Shown here: positions 35,642 to 43,180 of the stretch, in pieces
Numbering within the stretch: the first letter of the stretch is position 1
Layout: each line of letters begins with the position of its first letter
Source of the DNA: Parvibium lacunae
Lineage (GTDB): Bacteria > Pseudomonadota > Gammaproteobacteria > Burkholderiales > Burkholderiaceae_D
DNA length: 64,000 nt
Reading direction: 5' to 3'
Assembly (NCBI RefSeq): GCF_003335215.1
Contig: NZ_QPGB01000001.1
Location: 186,001 to 250,000, forward strand
Position numbers and translations under genes: made by a program
The notes under the pieces: model-generated
What the model saw: the letters and a program-made list of their open reading frames with translations, nothing else
What the model was told of the DNA's origin: nothing
Databases searched by the model: none

Positions 35642-36568
35642 TTACTCTAAATCCGCCAAAATACGCACATGCTGATTCACACAGCGCGCCAGCGCGGCAA
35701 TCGCATAACCCCCTTCGAGGGTAGAAATCAGGCGTCCCGCACAGTGGGTATTCGCCATGTTGACCAACTCATGGCTGAGCCACGCGTAGTCGGCATCGCG
35801 CCAGCCGAGGTTGCCCATATCATCTTCGAGATGGGCATCAAACCCGGCGGAGACGTAGATGAGTTGGGGCTTAAACGCATTCACTGCCGGCCACCAGTCA
35901 TTCAACACCGCCTGCCGTAGCAAGTCGCCCCCGGTGCGCGGAGGTAGCGGCACATTCAGCATATTTTTACCGAGTGGGTTCTCGCCGCTAAAAGGGTAGA
36001 GCTGGGTTTGGAAGGTGGAAACCATCAGCACCCGCTCATCATTTGCCAGAATGTCTTCACTGCCATTGCCGTGATGCACATCAAAATCGACCAGTAAAAC
36101 CCGTTCTAAGCCATGGACATCCAGCGCATGGCGAATACCGACCGCAGCATTATTAAAAAAACAAAAGCCCATGGTGGCGCTGCGTTCGGCATGATGCCCT
36201 GGTGGCCGCACGGCACAAAACGCCCGCTGCACGGTGCCCGAGAGCACCAAATCCGTGGCTTGTACCACCGCCCCAGCGGCGCATAAGGCGGCTTCGAGGG
36301 TGTGGCTATTCATTTGGGTATCGGGATCTAGCCTCAAATAACCGGTAGTCGGTGCAGCGTTGACCACTTCATCGACATACAGGCTGGTATGGGCCCGGCT
36401 CAGTTGCGCCAGCGTCGCGGGCTGGGCGGTATAGGATTGCAGATAATCCATCGTCCCTTGTCCGACCAGACGATCATGAATCGCAATCAGCCGTTCTGGG
36501 CATTCGGGGTGCTCCGCGCCCATGTCATGGCGTACACAAGCGGGGTGAGTAAGGTAGGCAGTATGCAT
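35642..36568 (-). CDS. Histone deacetylase family protein (AcuC/HdaH-like)
   Basis: A zinc-dependent amidohydrolase of the arginase/deacetylase fold, 308 residues. Catalytic motifs: VRPPGHHAERS (the His pair), VDFDVHHGNGSEDI and VSAGFDAHLED (zinc ligands Asp, His, Asp), and LEGGYAIAAL near the end. The start is ATG 36568 (MHTAYLTHPACVRHD); a frame extending to 36634 would overlap the divergent rmuC start. Substrates may be acetyl-lysine or acetylpolyamines; pairing with a PatZ-like gene favours acetyl-lysine, by inference. Confidence 0.9.
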   Translation of the reverse strand: MHTAYLTHPACVRHDMGAEHPECPERLIAIHDRLVGQGTMDYLQSYTAQPATLAQLSRAHTSLYVDEVVNAAPTTGYLRLDPDTQMNSHTLEAALCAAGAVVQATDLVLSGTVQRAFCAVRPPGHHAERSATMGFCFFNNAAVGIRHALDVHGLERVLLVDFDVHHGNGSEDILANDERVLMVSTFQTQLYPFSGENPLGKNMLNVPLPPRTGGDLLRQAVLNDWWPAVNAFKPQLIYVSAGFDAHLEDDMGNLGWRDADYAWLSHELVNMANTHCAGRLISTLEGGYAIAALARCVNQHVRILADLE

Positions 36569-36645
36569 GAAGCAATTATGTCCCAGAAATGCTGACAGCA
36601 GCATGACGTTTCCGCTACGATGTGGGTCTGTCAATGAGGGGTGTC

Positions 36646-38109
36646 ATGAGTTTGATCGAAATATTGTTAATAGGATTAGCGGCCTGTGTGCTAATCGGCA
36701 TGGTGTGGATGATTTGGGCTGGGCGGCGCAGTCAGCTGGGGCTGGCTGAGCTGACGCAAAAACTAAACGAACAAAGCCTGTTACAAAATCAACTACAGCT
36801 GCAAGCCATTCAAGAAGCCATCCAGACCTCGGCCCGTGAAGGTCGGGGCGAACTTGGACAAAATTTGAGTCAAAGCTTTACCCAATTCCAACAAATACTC
36901 AGCACGCAGCTGACGCAAATTACCCAACTACAAAATAACCAAATTGATAGCTTTGCGCAGCAGTTGGTCAAACTCACGGAGAGCAATGAGCAACGCTTGC
37001 AAGCTTTGCGCGAAGCGGTACAGGCCGATGCGCGGCTGGCGCGGGAAGAAGGTGCGCAAACTTTGCAGCGTTTTGGTGAGGGCATGCAGCAGCAACTCGC
37101 GCAACTGAGCGAGGCCAATGCGCGACGTTTGGTCGAGGTACGCGAAACACTCGATACGCAAATTCAAAAGCTCCAGCAAGACAATGCCGCTAAGCTGGAA
37201 GAAATGCGCAAAACTGTGGATGAGAAGTTGCACAACACCTTGGAAACCCGCTTGGGTGAATCGTTTAAGCTGGTCTCGGATCGGCTAGAGGCGGTACAAC
37301 GTGGTTTGGGTGAAATGCAAACCTTAGCCGCTGGCGTGGGCGATCTCAAACGGGTGCTGACCAATGTGAAAGATCGCGGGACGTGGGGTGAAGTGCAATT
37401 GGATAATCTGCTCTCGCAGTTGCTTACGCCCGAGCAGTTTGCGCGGAATGTGGCAACTCTACCCAATAGCCGCGAACGGGTGGAATTTGCGATCAAACTT
37501 CCCGGCGCGCAGCCCGACCAGCCCGTCTGGCTACCGATTGATGCCAAGTTTCCGCAAGAAGATTACCAACGCCTGCAAGACGCGCAAGAACGCGCCGATG
37601 CGGTGGCTCTCGAAGCCGCGGCCAAAGCGCTCGAGCAACGAGTGCGCTTGGAAGCCAAAAGCATTCGTGAAAAATATATTGGCCCGCCGCACACAACGGA
37701 CTTTGCCTTATTGTTTTTGCCCACCGAAGGCTTGTATGCTGAGGTCTTACGTCGCCCCGGTTTATTAGACGCTGTCCAACGTGAGCAGCGCGTGGTCATC
37801 ACCGGGCCCACTACTTTGGCGGCAATTTTAAATAGCTTGCAAATGGGCTTCCGCACTTTAGCAATTGAGCAGCGTTCGAGTGAAGTCTGGCAGTTACTCG
37901 CCGCCGTTAAAACTGAGTTTGCGAAATTTGGTGATGTGCTGGATAAAACCCAACGCCAAATTCAAACGGTGCAAAACAGCTTGGGTGAAGCCACCACGCG
38001 CACGCGAGCGATGGAGCGCAAGCTGCGTGAGGTGGAAGCCTTACCCGATGCGCAAGCCAAGCCCCTACTGGGGTTGGGTTTGGAAAGCGATACGCTGCCT
38101 TTGGAGTAA
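36646..38109 (+). CDS. rmuC: DNA recombination protein RmuC
   Basis: A 487-residue protein with an N-terminal membrane anchor (LIEILLIGLAACVLIGMVWM), a long coiled coil (about residues 30-230, rich in Gln, Leu, Glu) and the RmuC nuclease-like domain with GTWGEVQLDNLLSQLLTPEQ, LPIDAKFPQEDYQ and FLPTEGLYAEVLRRP. The family limits inversions at short inverted repeats. ATG 36646 has GAGGGG upstream; an in-frame GTG at 36622 is not preferred. The asparaginase gene starts 3 bp after its stop. Confidence 0.93.
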   Translation: MSLIEILLIGLAACVLIGMVWMIWAGRRSQLGLAELTQKLNEQSLLQNQLQLQAIQEAIQTSAREGRGELGQNLSQSFTQFQQILSTQLTQITQLQNNQIDSFAQQLVKLTESNEQRLQALREAVQADARLAREEGAQTLQRFGEGMQQQLAQLSEANARRLVEVRETLDTQIQKLQQDNAAKLEEMRKTVDEKLHNTLETRLGESFKLVSDRLEAVQRGLGEMQTLAAGVGDLKRVLTNVKDRGTWGEVQLDNLLSQLLTPEQFARNVATLPNSRERVEFAIKLPGAQPDQPVWLPIDAKFPQEDYQRLQDAQERADAVALEAAAKALEQRVRLEAKSIREKYIGPPHTTDFALLFLPTEGLYAEVLRRPGLLDAVQREQRVVITGPTTLAAILNSLQMGFRTLAIEQRSSEVWQLLAAVKTEFAKFGDVLDKTQRQIQTVQNSLGEATTRTRAMERKLREVEALPDAQAKPLLGLGLESDTLPLE

Positions 38110-38112
38110 AAA

Positions 38113-39159
38113 ATGGCACATACGACGCGTATTACTATAGTTGGAACGGGGGGCACCATTGCAGGGACCCAAGCGGCCGCCAACCAAGTCTCCCCCGCTG
38201 CTGCAAGCAAGAGCAATGGTGCTTATGTGGCGGGCGTGCTCTCTGTCGCTGATTTACTCAAAGACTTGAATCTGTCAGCAACGTCGCCGCCGCTCAGCTT
38301 GCGTCATGTCGAGCCTTTTCGGTTGGCTAGTGAAGATATGCAACCTGCGCACTGGTGGAAATTGGCTCATGTCGTCGTGCAACAATTACAGGACCCTGAG
38401 GTAGATGGCGTGCTAATTACCCATGGCACCGACACCCTTGAAGAGAGTGCGTTTTTTCTGCATCTCGTGCTGTCTAGTCACAAACCGGTTGTCTTGACAG
38501 GGGCTATGCGTCCTGCAGACCATCCTAACGCAGATGGGCCGGGGAATATGCGGCTGGCGATAGAGACAATTGTTCTGGCAAAACGTCATCGTCTTAACCT
38601 TGGAGTCGTTGTTGCCTTTGCGGGAAAAGTCATGGCTGCGCCTGGGTTACGTAAAGTCCATACGCGCGACCCGATTGGCTTTGCTAATCCCTGGTATACG
38701 GTAGATTTGGTTGATCTGCCGCAGGCCAGCTGGCCAGAGGCGGGTACGTTAGCCGTGGCGCTAGCGCTAATACCTCCCGATTCAACGGACGTGGAGAGGC
38801 TTCCTCATGTGCCAATTGTGATGATGTATCCCGGTATCTGTCTAGATAGCTTGGCGGTGGCAACTTCCAGCCCGACATTGGCGGGCTTGGTCCTGGCAGG
38901 CTACGGCCATGGGACGGTTCCTGATTCCATCTCAAGTTGGCTGGCGGGGCGTTCGCCTAGCGTGCCTGTGGTGCGGGCGTCACGGGTTGGTGTTGGGCCA
39001 GTGCTAGCCGGTGTGGCTGAGGATGACAGCTATTTAGGGACGCTCGCTGCGGGTTGTCTTAGCCCAATGCAGGCCCGGGTTTTACTGATGGTTTGTGTGT
39101 GGGGAAAGGCCGATCCAGCCAAGTATTTCAATCCATATCAGCCCCCAGAAAGGCACTGA
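38113..39159 (+). CDS. L-asparaginase
   Basis: Hydrolyses asparagine to aspartate. The 348-residue protein has both nucleophile motifs of bacterial asparaginases: VGTGGTIAGTQ near the N-terminus and VLITHGTDTLEESAFFLHL (Thr-Asp-Lys triad partner region), and VLTGAMRP. There is no signal peptide, so it should be cytoplasmic, although the motif detail is nearer the type II (AnsB) group; I leave the symbol empty. It starts 3 bp after rmuC. Confidence 0.9.
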   Translation: MAHTTRITIVGTGGTIAGTQAAANQVSPAAASKSNGAYVAGVLSVADLLKDLNLSATSPPLSLRHVEPFRLASEDMQPAHWWKLAHVVVQQLQDPEVDGVLITHGTDTLEESAFFLHLVLSSHKPVVLTGAMRPADHPNADGPGNMRLAIETIVLAKRHRLNLGVVVAFAGKVMAAPGLRKVHTRDPIGFANPWYTVDLVDLPQASWPEAGTLAVALALIPPDSTDVERLPHVPIVMMYPGICLDSLAVATSSPTLAGLVLAGYGHGTVPDSISSWLAGRSPSVPVVRASRVGVGPVLAGVAEDDSYLGTLAAGCLSPMQARVLLMVCVWGKADPAKYFNPYQPPERH

Positions 39160-39164
39160 ACGAT

Positions 39165-39240
39165 TGGCGCCCCCGAGACGAATCGAACGTCCGACCTGCC
39201 CCTTAGGAGGGGGCTGCTCTATCCACTGAGCTACGAGGGC
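39165..39240 (-). tRNA. tRNA-Arg (anticodon CCT)
   Basis: The reverse complement folds as a full 76-base cloverleaf: acceptor GCCCTCG/CGGGGGC (one G-U pair), D arm GCTC/GAGC, anticodon stem GCCCC/GGGGC with loop CTCCTAA (anticodon CCT, reads AGG), T loop TTCGATT, and encoded CCA. It lies 5 bp after the convergent asparaginase gene. No repeat of its 3' end marking an integration site was noticed in this window. Confidence 0.95.
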
Positions 39241-39263
39241 ACGCTTTTTGGTGAAAGTAGCCT

Positions 39264-40085
39264 CTATTTTACGTCGTACAGATATAAGGTTGTTTGTCGG
39301 CGGTCGGCTATTTTGCATACTTTGCGGGGTTTTACGCCGGGCACAATAAAGCTATTGCTGATTAGTAGTTGCGCTGCTTTTTTTTCAGTTTGCAATTTTT
39401 GCCACAAACTCGGCATCGGTTGTGGCGATAAAAAAGCATATAAGACATTAAATTCGTGGAGTGTGCGACGCTCAAAACTTTCTCGATGCATAACGATATT
39501 TGGGTACATGCGACAAGACCAGCGGCTGTAGAAATAGGTTAGCGGGGCAGTTTCAAACCCCGAAAACTGACAATCTGGCCGCAGCTTTGCCAGGTGTTTT
39601 AAGACTCGGCCTGTGCCACTGCCAAGGTCAGCAAAGTGAGCGCCTTGGGGGAGTAGTTTGGCCAATTCATCGCAGGTTGCGATATTACTGAGGTATAAAG
39701 GAACGCGATTGCGGGCCGTATTCCAATACAGCAGGAGCGTAATGAGAAACAATAGTAAATAGAGCCAACCTGGTAAATGAGCTTGGTAGGCTGCATATAG
39801 GCAGATTGGTACCAGGGTGTGGATGAGATGCCACCATTGGGGTGAAGCCCAGAGCCAGGAAAGCAAGCCTGCCAGCAGGGCATGTAGTAATGTTAAACCG
39901 GCTAAGATTGCGGGTAATGTAAAGACTGTATCAGGCAGTGCAAATGGCAGACATAACCAGACTATTGCTGCGCTGACGAGCTGTATCGCGATTGCTTGAA
40001 TAAGCAGAGAGCGAGTCGTTTTGGGTAATGTCAAAGGCGAATCAAGCTGTTTTTCATCAGGAGTCACCGTGGATTTTTTGACCAT
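39264..40085 (-). CDS. Membrane-anchored SAM-dependent methyltransferase
   Basis: A 273-residue protein with three or four hydrophobic helices in the first 125 residues (LIQAIAIQLVSAAIVWLCLP; LPAILAGLTLLHALLAGLL; LYLLLFLITLLLYW) followed by a Rossmann-type methyltransferase with motif I FADLGSGTGRVLKHLAK and a following acidic residue in FSGFETAP. Substrate unknown; membrane attachment suggests a lipid, quinone or membrane-protein target, by inference. The assigned ATG at 40085 lacks a ribosome site and overlaps the divergent HD-GYP gene start by 17 bp, so the true start may be a few codons later. Confidence 0.78.
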   Translation of the reverse strand: MVKKSTVTPDEKQLDSPLTLPKTTRSLLIQAIAIQLVSAAIVWLCLPFALPDTVFTLPAILAGLTLLHALLAGLLSWLWASPQWWHLIHTLVPICLYAAYQAHLPGWLYLLLFLITLLLYWNTARNRVPLYLSNIATCDELAKLLPQGAHFADLGSGTGRVLKHLAKLRPDCQFSGFETAPLTYFYSRWSCRMYPNIVMHRESFERRTLHEFNVLYAFLSPQPMPSLWQKLQTEKKAAQLLISNSFIVPGVKPRKVCKIADRRQTTLYLYDVK

Positions 40086-41685
40086 ACATGCGCGCTTGAA
40101 TGATTTGACTGAGATAGGCCGTATGTTAGCGCGCGAAAGAGATCTCGCGACACTCCTAGAAAAAATTCTGCGGGCTGCGCAAACCTTGACGCTCGCTGAT
40201 GGCGGATCACTTTATCGCTATGACCCGGATAAGCGCCAGCTGGCCTTTGCCACTGTATTGAATGATTCACTGGGTTTTTGGTACGGGGGGACATCTGGCC
40301 AACCCGTTCCGTTCTCGCCACTGCCATTATTTGATGACGCTGGCAGAGCATTAACGAGCTCTGTGGTGACGCACTGCGCCCACCAATTAGAGACCGTAGC
40401 AATACCGGATGCGTATGCTGCAGAGGGATTTGATTTTACGGGGGCGAAAGCCTTTGACCGGCAGCATCACTACCGCTCAGTGTCATTTTTAACTGTACCG
40501 TTACTTGATCATAACCGGGCGTTATTGGGCGTTTTACAGCTAGTCAATGCGCGCAATAAACAGGGAGAGATCATTCCTTTCGCTGAGGCTGATGTGGCCT
40601 TTATTGAGGCACTGACAGCCCAGGCTGCGATTGTTTTGGATAACCATTTGATGGTGGTTCAGCTCGAGGAGTTGTTCAGTAAATTTGCCAATTTAATCGC
40701 CGCTGCGATTGATGAAAAGTCGAAACATACCAGTGCCCATTGCCAGCGCGTGCCAGCACTAACGATGCTGCTTGCCGACGCGGCACACGCCCAGAAATCG
40801 GGGCCACTCGGTTCATTTACGATGTCCGACTCAGATCGCCGCGAATTGCTGTTGGCCGCAAATTTGCATGATTGTGGCAAGATCACGACGCCAGAGTACG
40901 TGCTTGATAAGGCGACCAAGCTTACTGGTATGCATGATCGAATTGAGGCGATTGAGCTGCGTCTGGAAGTGGTGAAGCGAGATTGTCAGATAGAAGCGGC
41001 ACAGCGTCGGTTGGCAGGTGCGGATCCAGAAGTGACTGCCCAATGGCTTGAGGCGCAATTAGCCATTCTTGAGGCTGACCAGCGTTTTTTAAGAAAAACT
41101 AATTTCGGGGTTGAGCGCATGGCTGCAGACGATATGCAGCGTGTCAAATTGCTCGCTCAGCGTTTGTGGCGTAACCCTCGTGGTCAGCATGTACCGCTTT
41201 TATCGGCAGAGGAAGTAGATGCTTTGTGCATTCCCTATGGCACGTTGAGCCAGACAGAAAGAATGCAAATCAATAACCATATCGTGGCCACCATAAAAAT
41301 GTTGGAAGCATTGCCTTGGCCGCCACAGTTAAGAAATGTGCCGGAGTTTGCGGGGGGGCATCATGAACGTATGGATGGTCGCGGTTACCCCAAAGGCTTA
41401 CGGCGGGAAGATATGTCATGGCAAGCGCGCATGATGGCGTTGGCAGATATTTTTGAAGCCCTGACTGCTAAAGATCGACCTTACAAACGCCCCAATACAC
41501 TCAGCGAAGCCATGCAGATCTTGGCAAAAATGGTCGCGAACCAGCATGTTGATCCAGATCTATTTCGGTTGTTTGTCACTGAAAAAGTCTATTTGGCCTA
41601 TGCAGAACATTATCTCGATCCAGCACAAATTGATTCAGTTGAGATCGAACATATTTTGGCGCTAGCGGGATTGTCCCCTGCTTAA
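40069..41685 (+). CDS. GAF/HD-GYP-domain cyclic-di-GMP phosphodiesterase
   Basis: A 538-residue cytoplasmic protein with an N-terminal GAF sensor (about residues 10-195, GGSLYRYDPDKRQLAFATVL then SFLTVPLLDHNRALLGVLQL read in parts) and a C-terminal HD-GYP domain. The HD motif reads LHDCGKI with PEYVLDKATKL after it, and the GYP half HHERMDGRGYPKGL is complete, so c-di-GMP hydrolysis is likely. An insert of about 80 residues lies between the two halves. Start is GTG 40069 with AGGAG five bases ahead. It precedes flhDC, which fits control of the motile/sessile switch. Confidence 0.9.
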   Translation: MDFLTIHARLNDLTEIGRMLARERDLATLLEKILRAAQTLTLADGGSLYRYDPDKRQLAFATVLNDSLGFWYGGTSGQPVPFSPLPLFDDAGRALTSSVVTHCAHQLETVAIPDAYAAEGFDFTGAKAFDRQHHYRSVSFLTVPLLDHNRALLGVLQLVNARNKQGEIIPFAEADVAFIEALTAQAAIVLDNHLMVVQLEELFSKFANLIAAAIDEKSKHTSAHCQRVPALTMLLADAAHAQKSGPLGSFTMSDSDRRELLLAANLHDCGKITTPEYVLDKATKLTGMHDRIEAIELRLEVVKRDCQIEAAQRRLAGADPEVTAQWLEAQLAILEADQRFLRKTNFGVERMAADDMQRVKLLAQRLWRNPRGQHVPLLSAEEVDALCIPYGTLSQTERMQINNHIVATIKMLEALPWPPQLRNVPEFAGGHHERMDGRGYPKGLRREDMSWQARMMALADIFEALTAKDRPYKRPNTLSEAMQILAKMVANQHVDPDLFRLFVTEKVYLAYAEHYLDPAQIDSVEIEHILALAGLSPA

Positions 41686-41716
41686 CGGTGCCGCAATTTA
41701 GTGAGCAATCGCTGGT

Positions 41717-41741
41717 TTATTAATAGCAAGGCTATTAATAA
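41717..41741 (+). repeat. AT-rich hairpin after the HD-GYP gene
   Basis: Perfect 11-bp arms TTATTAATAGC / GCTATTAATAA with loop AAG. There is no clean T-run after it, so it may be a weak terminator of the HD-GYP gene or an operator in the flhDC upstream region. Confidence 0.5.
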
Positions 41742-41825
41742 TTTCACCTCAAATTACCTCTGCGTAGTTATTTTTCTTACAAAGGATATGGCGATTTGCT
41801 CACGTCATCTTTGGAATATCTCTGA

Positions 41826-41854
41826 TTAAGTTATCTGGGGGGTAGGTCGATAAT
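41826..41854 (+). promoter_or_regulatory. Candidate flhDC promoter
   Basis: TTAAGT (41826-41831), 17-base spacer, GATAAT (41849-41854). The -10 is good, the -35 poor, which would fit an activator-dependent promoter. The transcript would start near 41861, inside the next hairpin. Confidence 0.35.
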
Positions 41855-41856
41855 GC

Positions 41857-41882
41857 GTTTAACGGTAATCCCGCCGTTAAAC
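41857..41882 (+). promoter_or_regulatory. Hairpin in the flhD leader
   Basis: GTTTAACGG / CCGTTAAAC, perfect 9-bp arms around an 8-base loop TAATCCCG, 55 bp upstream of the flhD start. Either an operator dyad at the transcription start or an mRNA leader hairpin. Confidence 0.45.
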
Positions 41883-41937
41883 CCGTGGTAGATAAAAACG
41901 TTACTTAAGTGCAACAAGAACAACAGGAGTAAGTGCG

Positions 41938-42264
41938 ATGAAAACCAACAAACTGATCGACGAAATCCGCGAAATGAATCTTTCTTACCTCTTGCTGGCC
42001 CAGCAAATGGTCCGTACTGACAAGGCGGAAGCGATTTTTAGGCTTGGCATCAGTGAAGACGTTGCTGACATTATAGAGGGTCTTTCCGTTGCGCAAGTGA
42101 TGAAAATTGCCGCTTCACAGGGCATGTTGATGTGCCGTTTCCGGTTTGATGATGAAATTGTCTGGAATTTATTGACCAGCCATACCGCTGAGAAACAAAA
42201 AAATGCTGCAGCGGGCATGCATGCTGCCATTTTAATGGCCAGCCAAGCCGCAGAGGTGGCATGA
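41938..42264 (+). CDS. flhD: Flagellar transcriptional regulator FlhD
   Basis: Partner of FlhC in the FlhD4C2 complex that switches on class 2 flagellar promoters. The 108-residue sequence has the family core DEIREMNLSYLLLAQQMV, AEAIFRLGISEDVADIIEGL and SQGMLMCRFRFDDE. SD AGGAG is present. Its stop overlaps the flhC start, giving coupled translation in the fixed stoichiometry the complex needs. Confidence 0.95.
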   Translation: MKTNKLIDEIREMNLSYLLLAQQMVRTDKAEAIFRLGISEDVADIIEGLSVAQVMKIAASQGMLMCRFRFDDEIVWNLLTSHTAEKQKNAAAGMHAAILMASQAAEVA

Positions 42265-42815
42265 TGGCTAAGACCAAAAGTATTGTCGATGAAGCACGGC
42301 AGATCGCCCTTGCTACTGAATTGATTCAACTTGATGCGCGTTTACAAGTGCTGGAGTCGGAGGTTCACCTTAGCCGTGAGCGTTTACTCAAGCTATATAA
42401 AGAGCTGAAAGGTAAGTCGCCGCCCAAAGGCATGCTGCCTTTCTCGACCGATTGGTTCATGACCTGGCAGCCGAATATTCATTCTTCACTCTTCATGAAT
42501 ATTTATCGTCAAATTATGAATGCCACCGAAATCGAGCCGATTGAAGCAATCATTCGCGCTTTTCGCCTCTATCGAGATCAAGTCGCCGCTGTTGGCATGC
42601 CGGATGTCTTGAGTATTACCCGGGCCTGGCGACTGGTGAAGTTTTTCGAGGCCAATATGTTAGCCATGACGCAATGTCGGGAATGCGAAGGGCATTATGT
42701 TGTTCATCCCTATGATTTAACAGATCGGTATGTCTGTGGACTCTGCCATATGCCATCACGTGCCGGAAAAACACGACAAGCCTTATTTTCAAATGATGAG
42801 TTAGCCGCCCATTAA
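42261..42815 (+). CDS. flhC: Flagellar transcriptional regulator FlhC
   Basis: DNA-binding and zinc-binding partner of FlhD. The 184-residue protein shows IALATELIQLDARLQVLE at the start and the four zinc cysteines in CRECEGHYVVH and CGLCHMPSRAGK. Two ATGs in a row (42261 and 42264); the first overlaps the flhD stop as ATGA. The downstream candidate small RNA and the mot-che operon follow. Confidence 0.95.
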   Translation: MMAKTKSIVDEARQIALATELIQLDARLQVLESEVHLSRERLLKLYKELKGKSPPKGMLPFSTDWFMTWQPNIHSSLFMNIYRQIMNATEIEPIEAIIRAFRLYRDQVAAVGMPDVLSITRAWRLVKFFEANMLAMTQCRECEGHYVVHPYDLTDRYVCGLCHMPSRAGKTRQALFSNDELAAH

Positions 42816-42846
42816 TACACTGATTTGGCAGTAACCATTTGACGTA

Positions 42847-42876
42847 TTGACAGACTTTTTTGAAAAAAGATTTAAG
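42847..42876 (+). promoter_or_regulatory. Candidate promoter of the flhC-motA small RNA
   Basis: Perfect TTGACA (42847-42852), 18-base spacer containing the dyad CTTTTTTGAAAAAAG, and TTTAAG (42871-42876), giving a start near 42882. The -10 is moderate (4 of 6). Confidence 0.4.
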
Positions 42877-42881
42877 TTTCC

Positions 42882-43000
42882 GTTGAAAGTGTCGATAGGC
42901 AGTTAGTAACGTCTGCCTCTTTGCCTCCGTTGCGGCCCGGTTCCTCTTCCTCCCCCTGTCGTATTTAGAGCCGGATTCAGCCGCCCCGGAGGTTTTTTTT
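42882..43000 (+). ncRNA. Candidate small RNA with C-rich apical loop
   Basis: About 119 nt. Hairpin 1 (42897-42918) is AGGCAG/CTGCCT with a 10-base loop. Hairpin 2 (42924-42992) is a three-part stem: CCTCCG/CGGAGG, then CGGC/GCCG, then CCGGTTC/GAGCCGG (one G-U), topped by a 24-base pyrimidine-rich loop containing CTTCCTCCCCC, followed by T8 (42993-43000). C-rich loops of this kind can pair with Shine-Dalgarno sequences, as in known antisense small RNAs. Alternatively the second hairpin is simply the flhDC terminator. The existence of an independent RNA is inferred. Confidence 0.42.
42924..43000 (+). terminator. Long intrinsic terminator after flhDC
   Basis: The three-part stem described for the small-RNA candidate, closed by CCTCCG/CGGAGG directly before eight Ts. 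As a terminator it would end both the flhDC transcript and any small RNA. Confidence 0.8.
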
Positions 43001-43072
43001 GCGCTAAAGTCACCAGCAGCGCTGAATTATTCCTTCTTATTCCAACATCGCCGTTGAAGATAGCAATTATGC

Positions 43073-43099
43073 TAAAGAATGCATAAGGCTTGCCGAAAA
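43073..43099 (+). promoter_or_regulatory. Sigma-28 (FliA) promoter of motA
   Basis: TAAA (43073-43076), 15-base spacer, GCCGAAAA (43092-43099), against the FliA consensus TAAA-N15-GCCGATAA: one mismatch. Transcription would start near 43106, 75 bp upstream of motA, placing mot-che in flagellar class 3. Confidence 0.85.
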
Positions 43100-43180
43100 T
43101 TGCCTGTAGGCATTTTTCTGGTGGTTGTCTGCACAGACGCAAGACAATAAAGAAAGACAGATTTTAGAAGGCAGCAAGAC

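Larger units (their letters stand above)
42816..43180. other. 365-bp gap between flhC and motA
   Basis: Contains a sigma-70-like promoter (42847-42876), a two-hairpin transcript candidate ending in T8 (to 43000), and the sigma-28 promoter of motA (43073-43099). A 79-codon minus-strand frame here reads through the hairpin and has no family resemblance, so it is not called. Confidence 0.6.

Noticed and set aside
39165-39240. tRNA-Arg as an integration site for a genomic island
   Set aside because: No integrase, no repeated 3' end of the tRNA, and no change to foreign-looking genes on either side.
39082-39318. Minus-strand frame (78 codons) beginning MQNSRPPTNNLISV and containing ALVAQWIEQ
   Set aside because: It runs across the tRNA-Arg gene; this kind of ALVAQWIEQ sequence is a well-known false protein produced by reading through tRNAs.
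41789-41830. 13-codon ATG frame (MAICSRHLWNISD) upstream of flhD
   Set aside because: The possible ribosome site is only one base from the ATG and the peptide has no feature suggesting a leader.
42903-43142. Minus-strand 79-codon frame in the flhC-motA gap
   Set aside because: It reads through the terminator stem and the sigma-28 promoter, has odd composition and no ribosome site or family resemblance.
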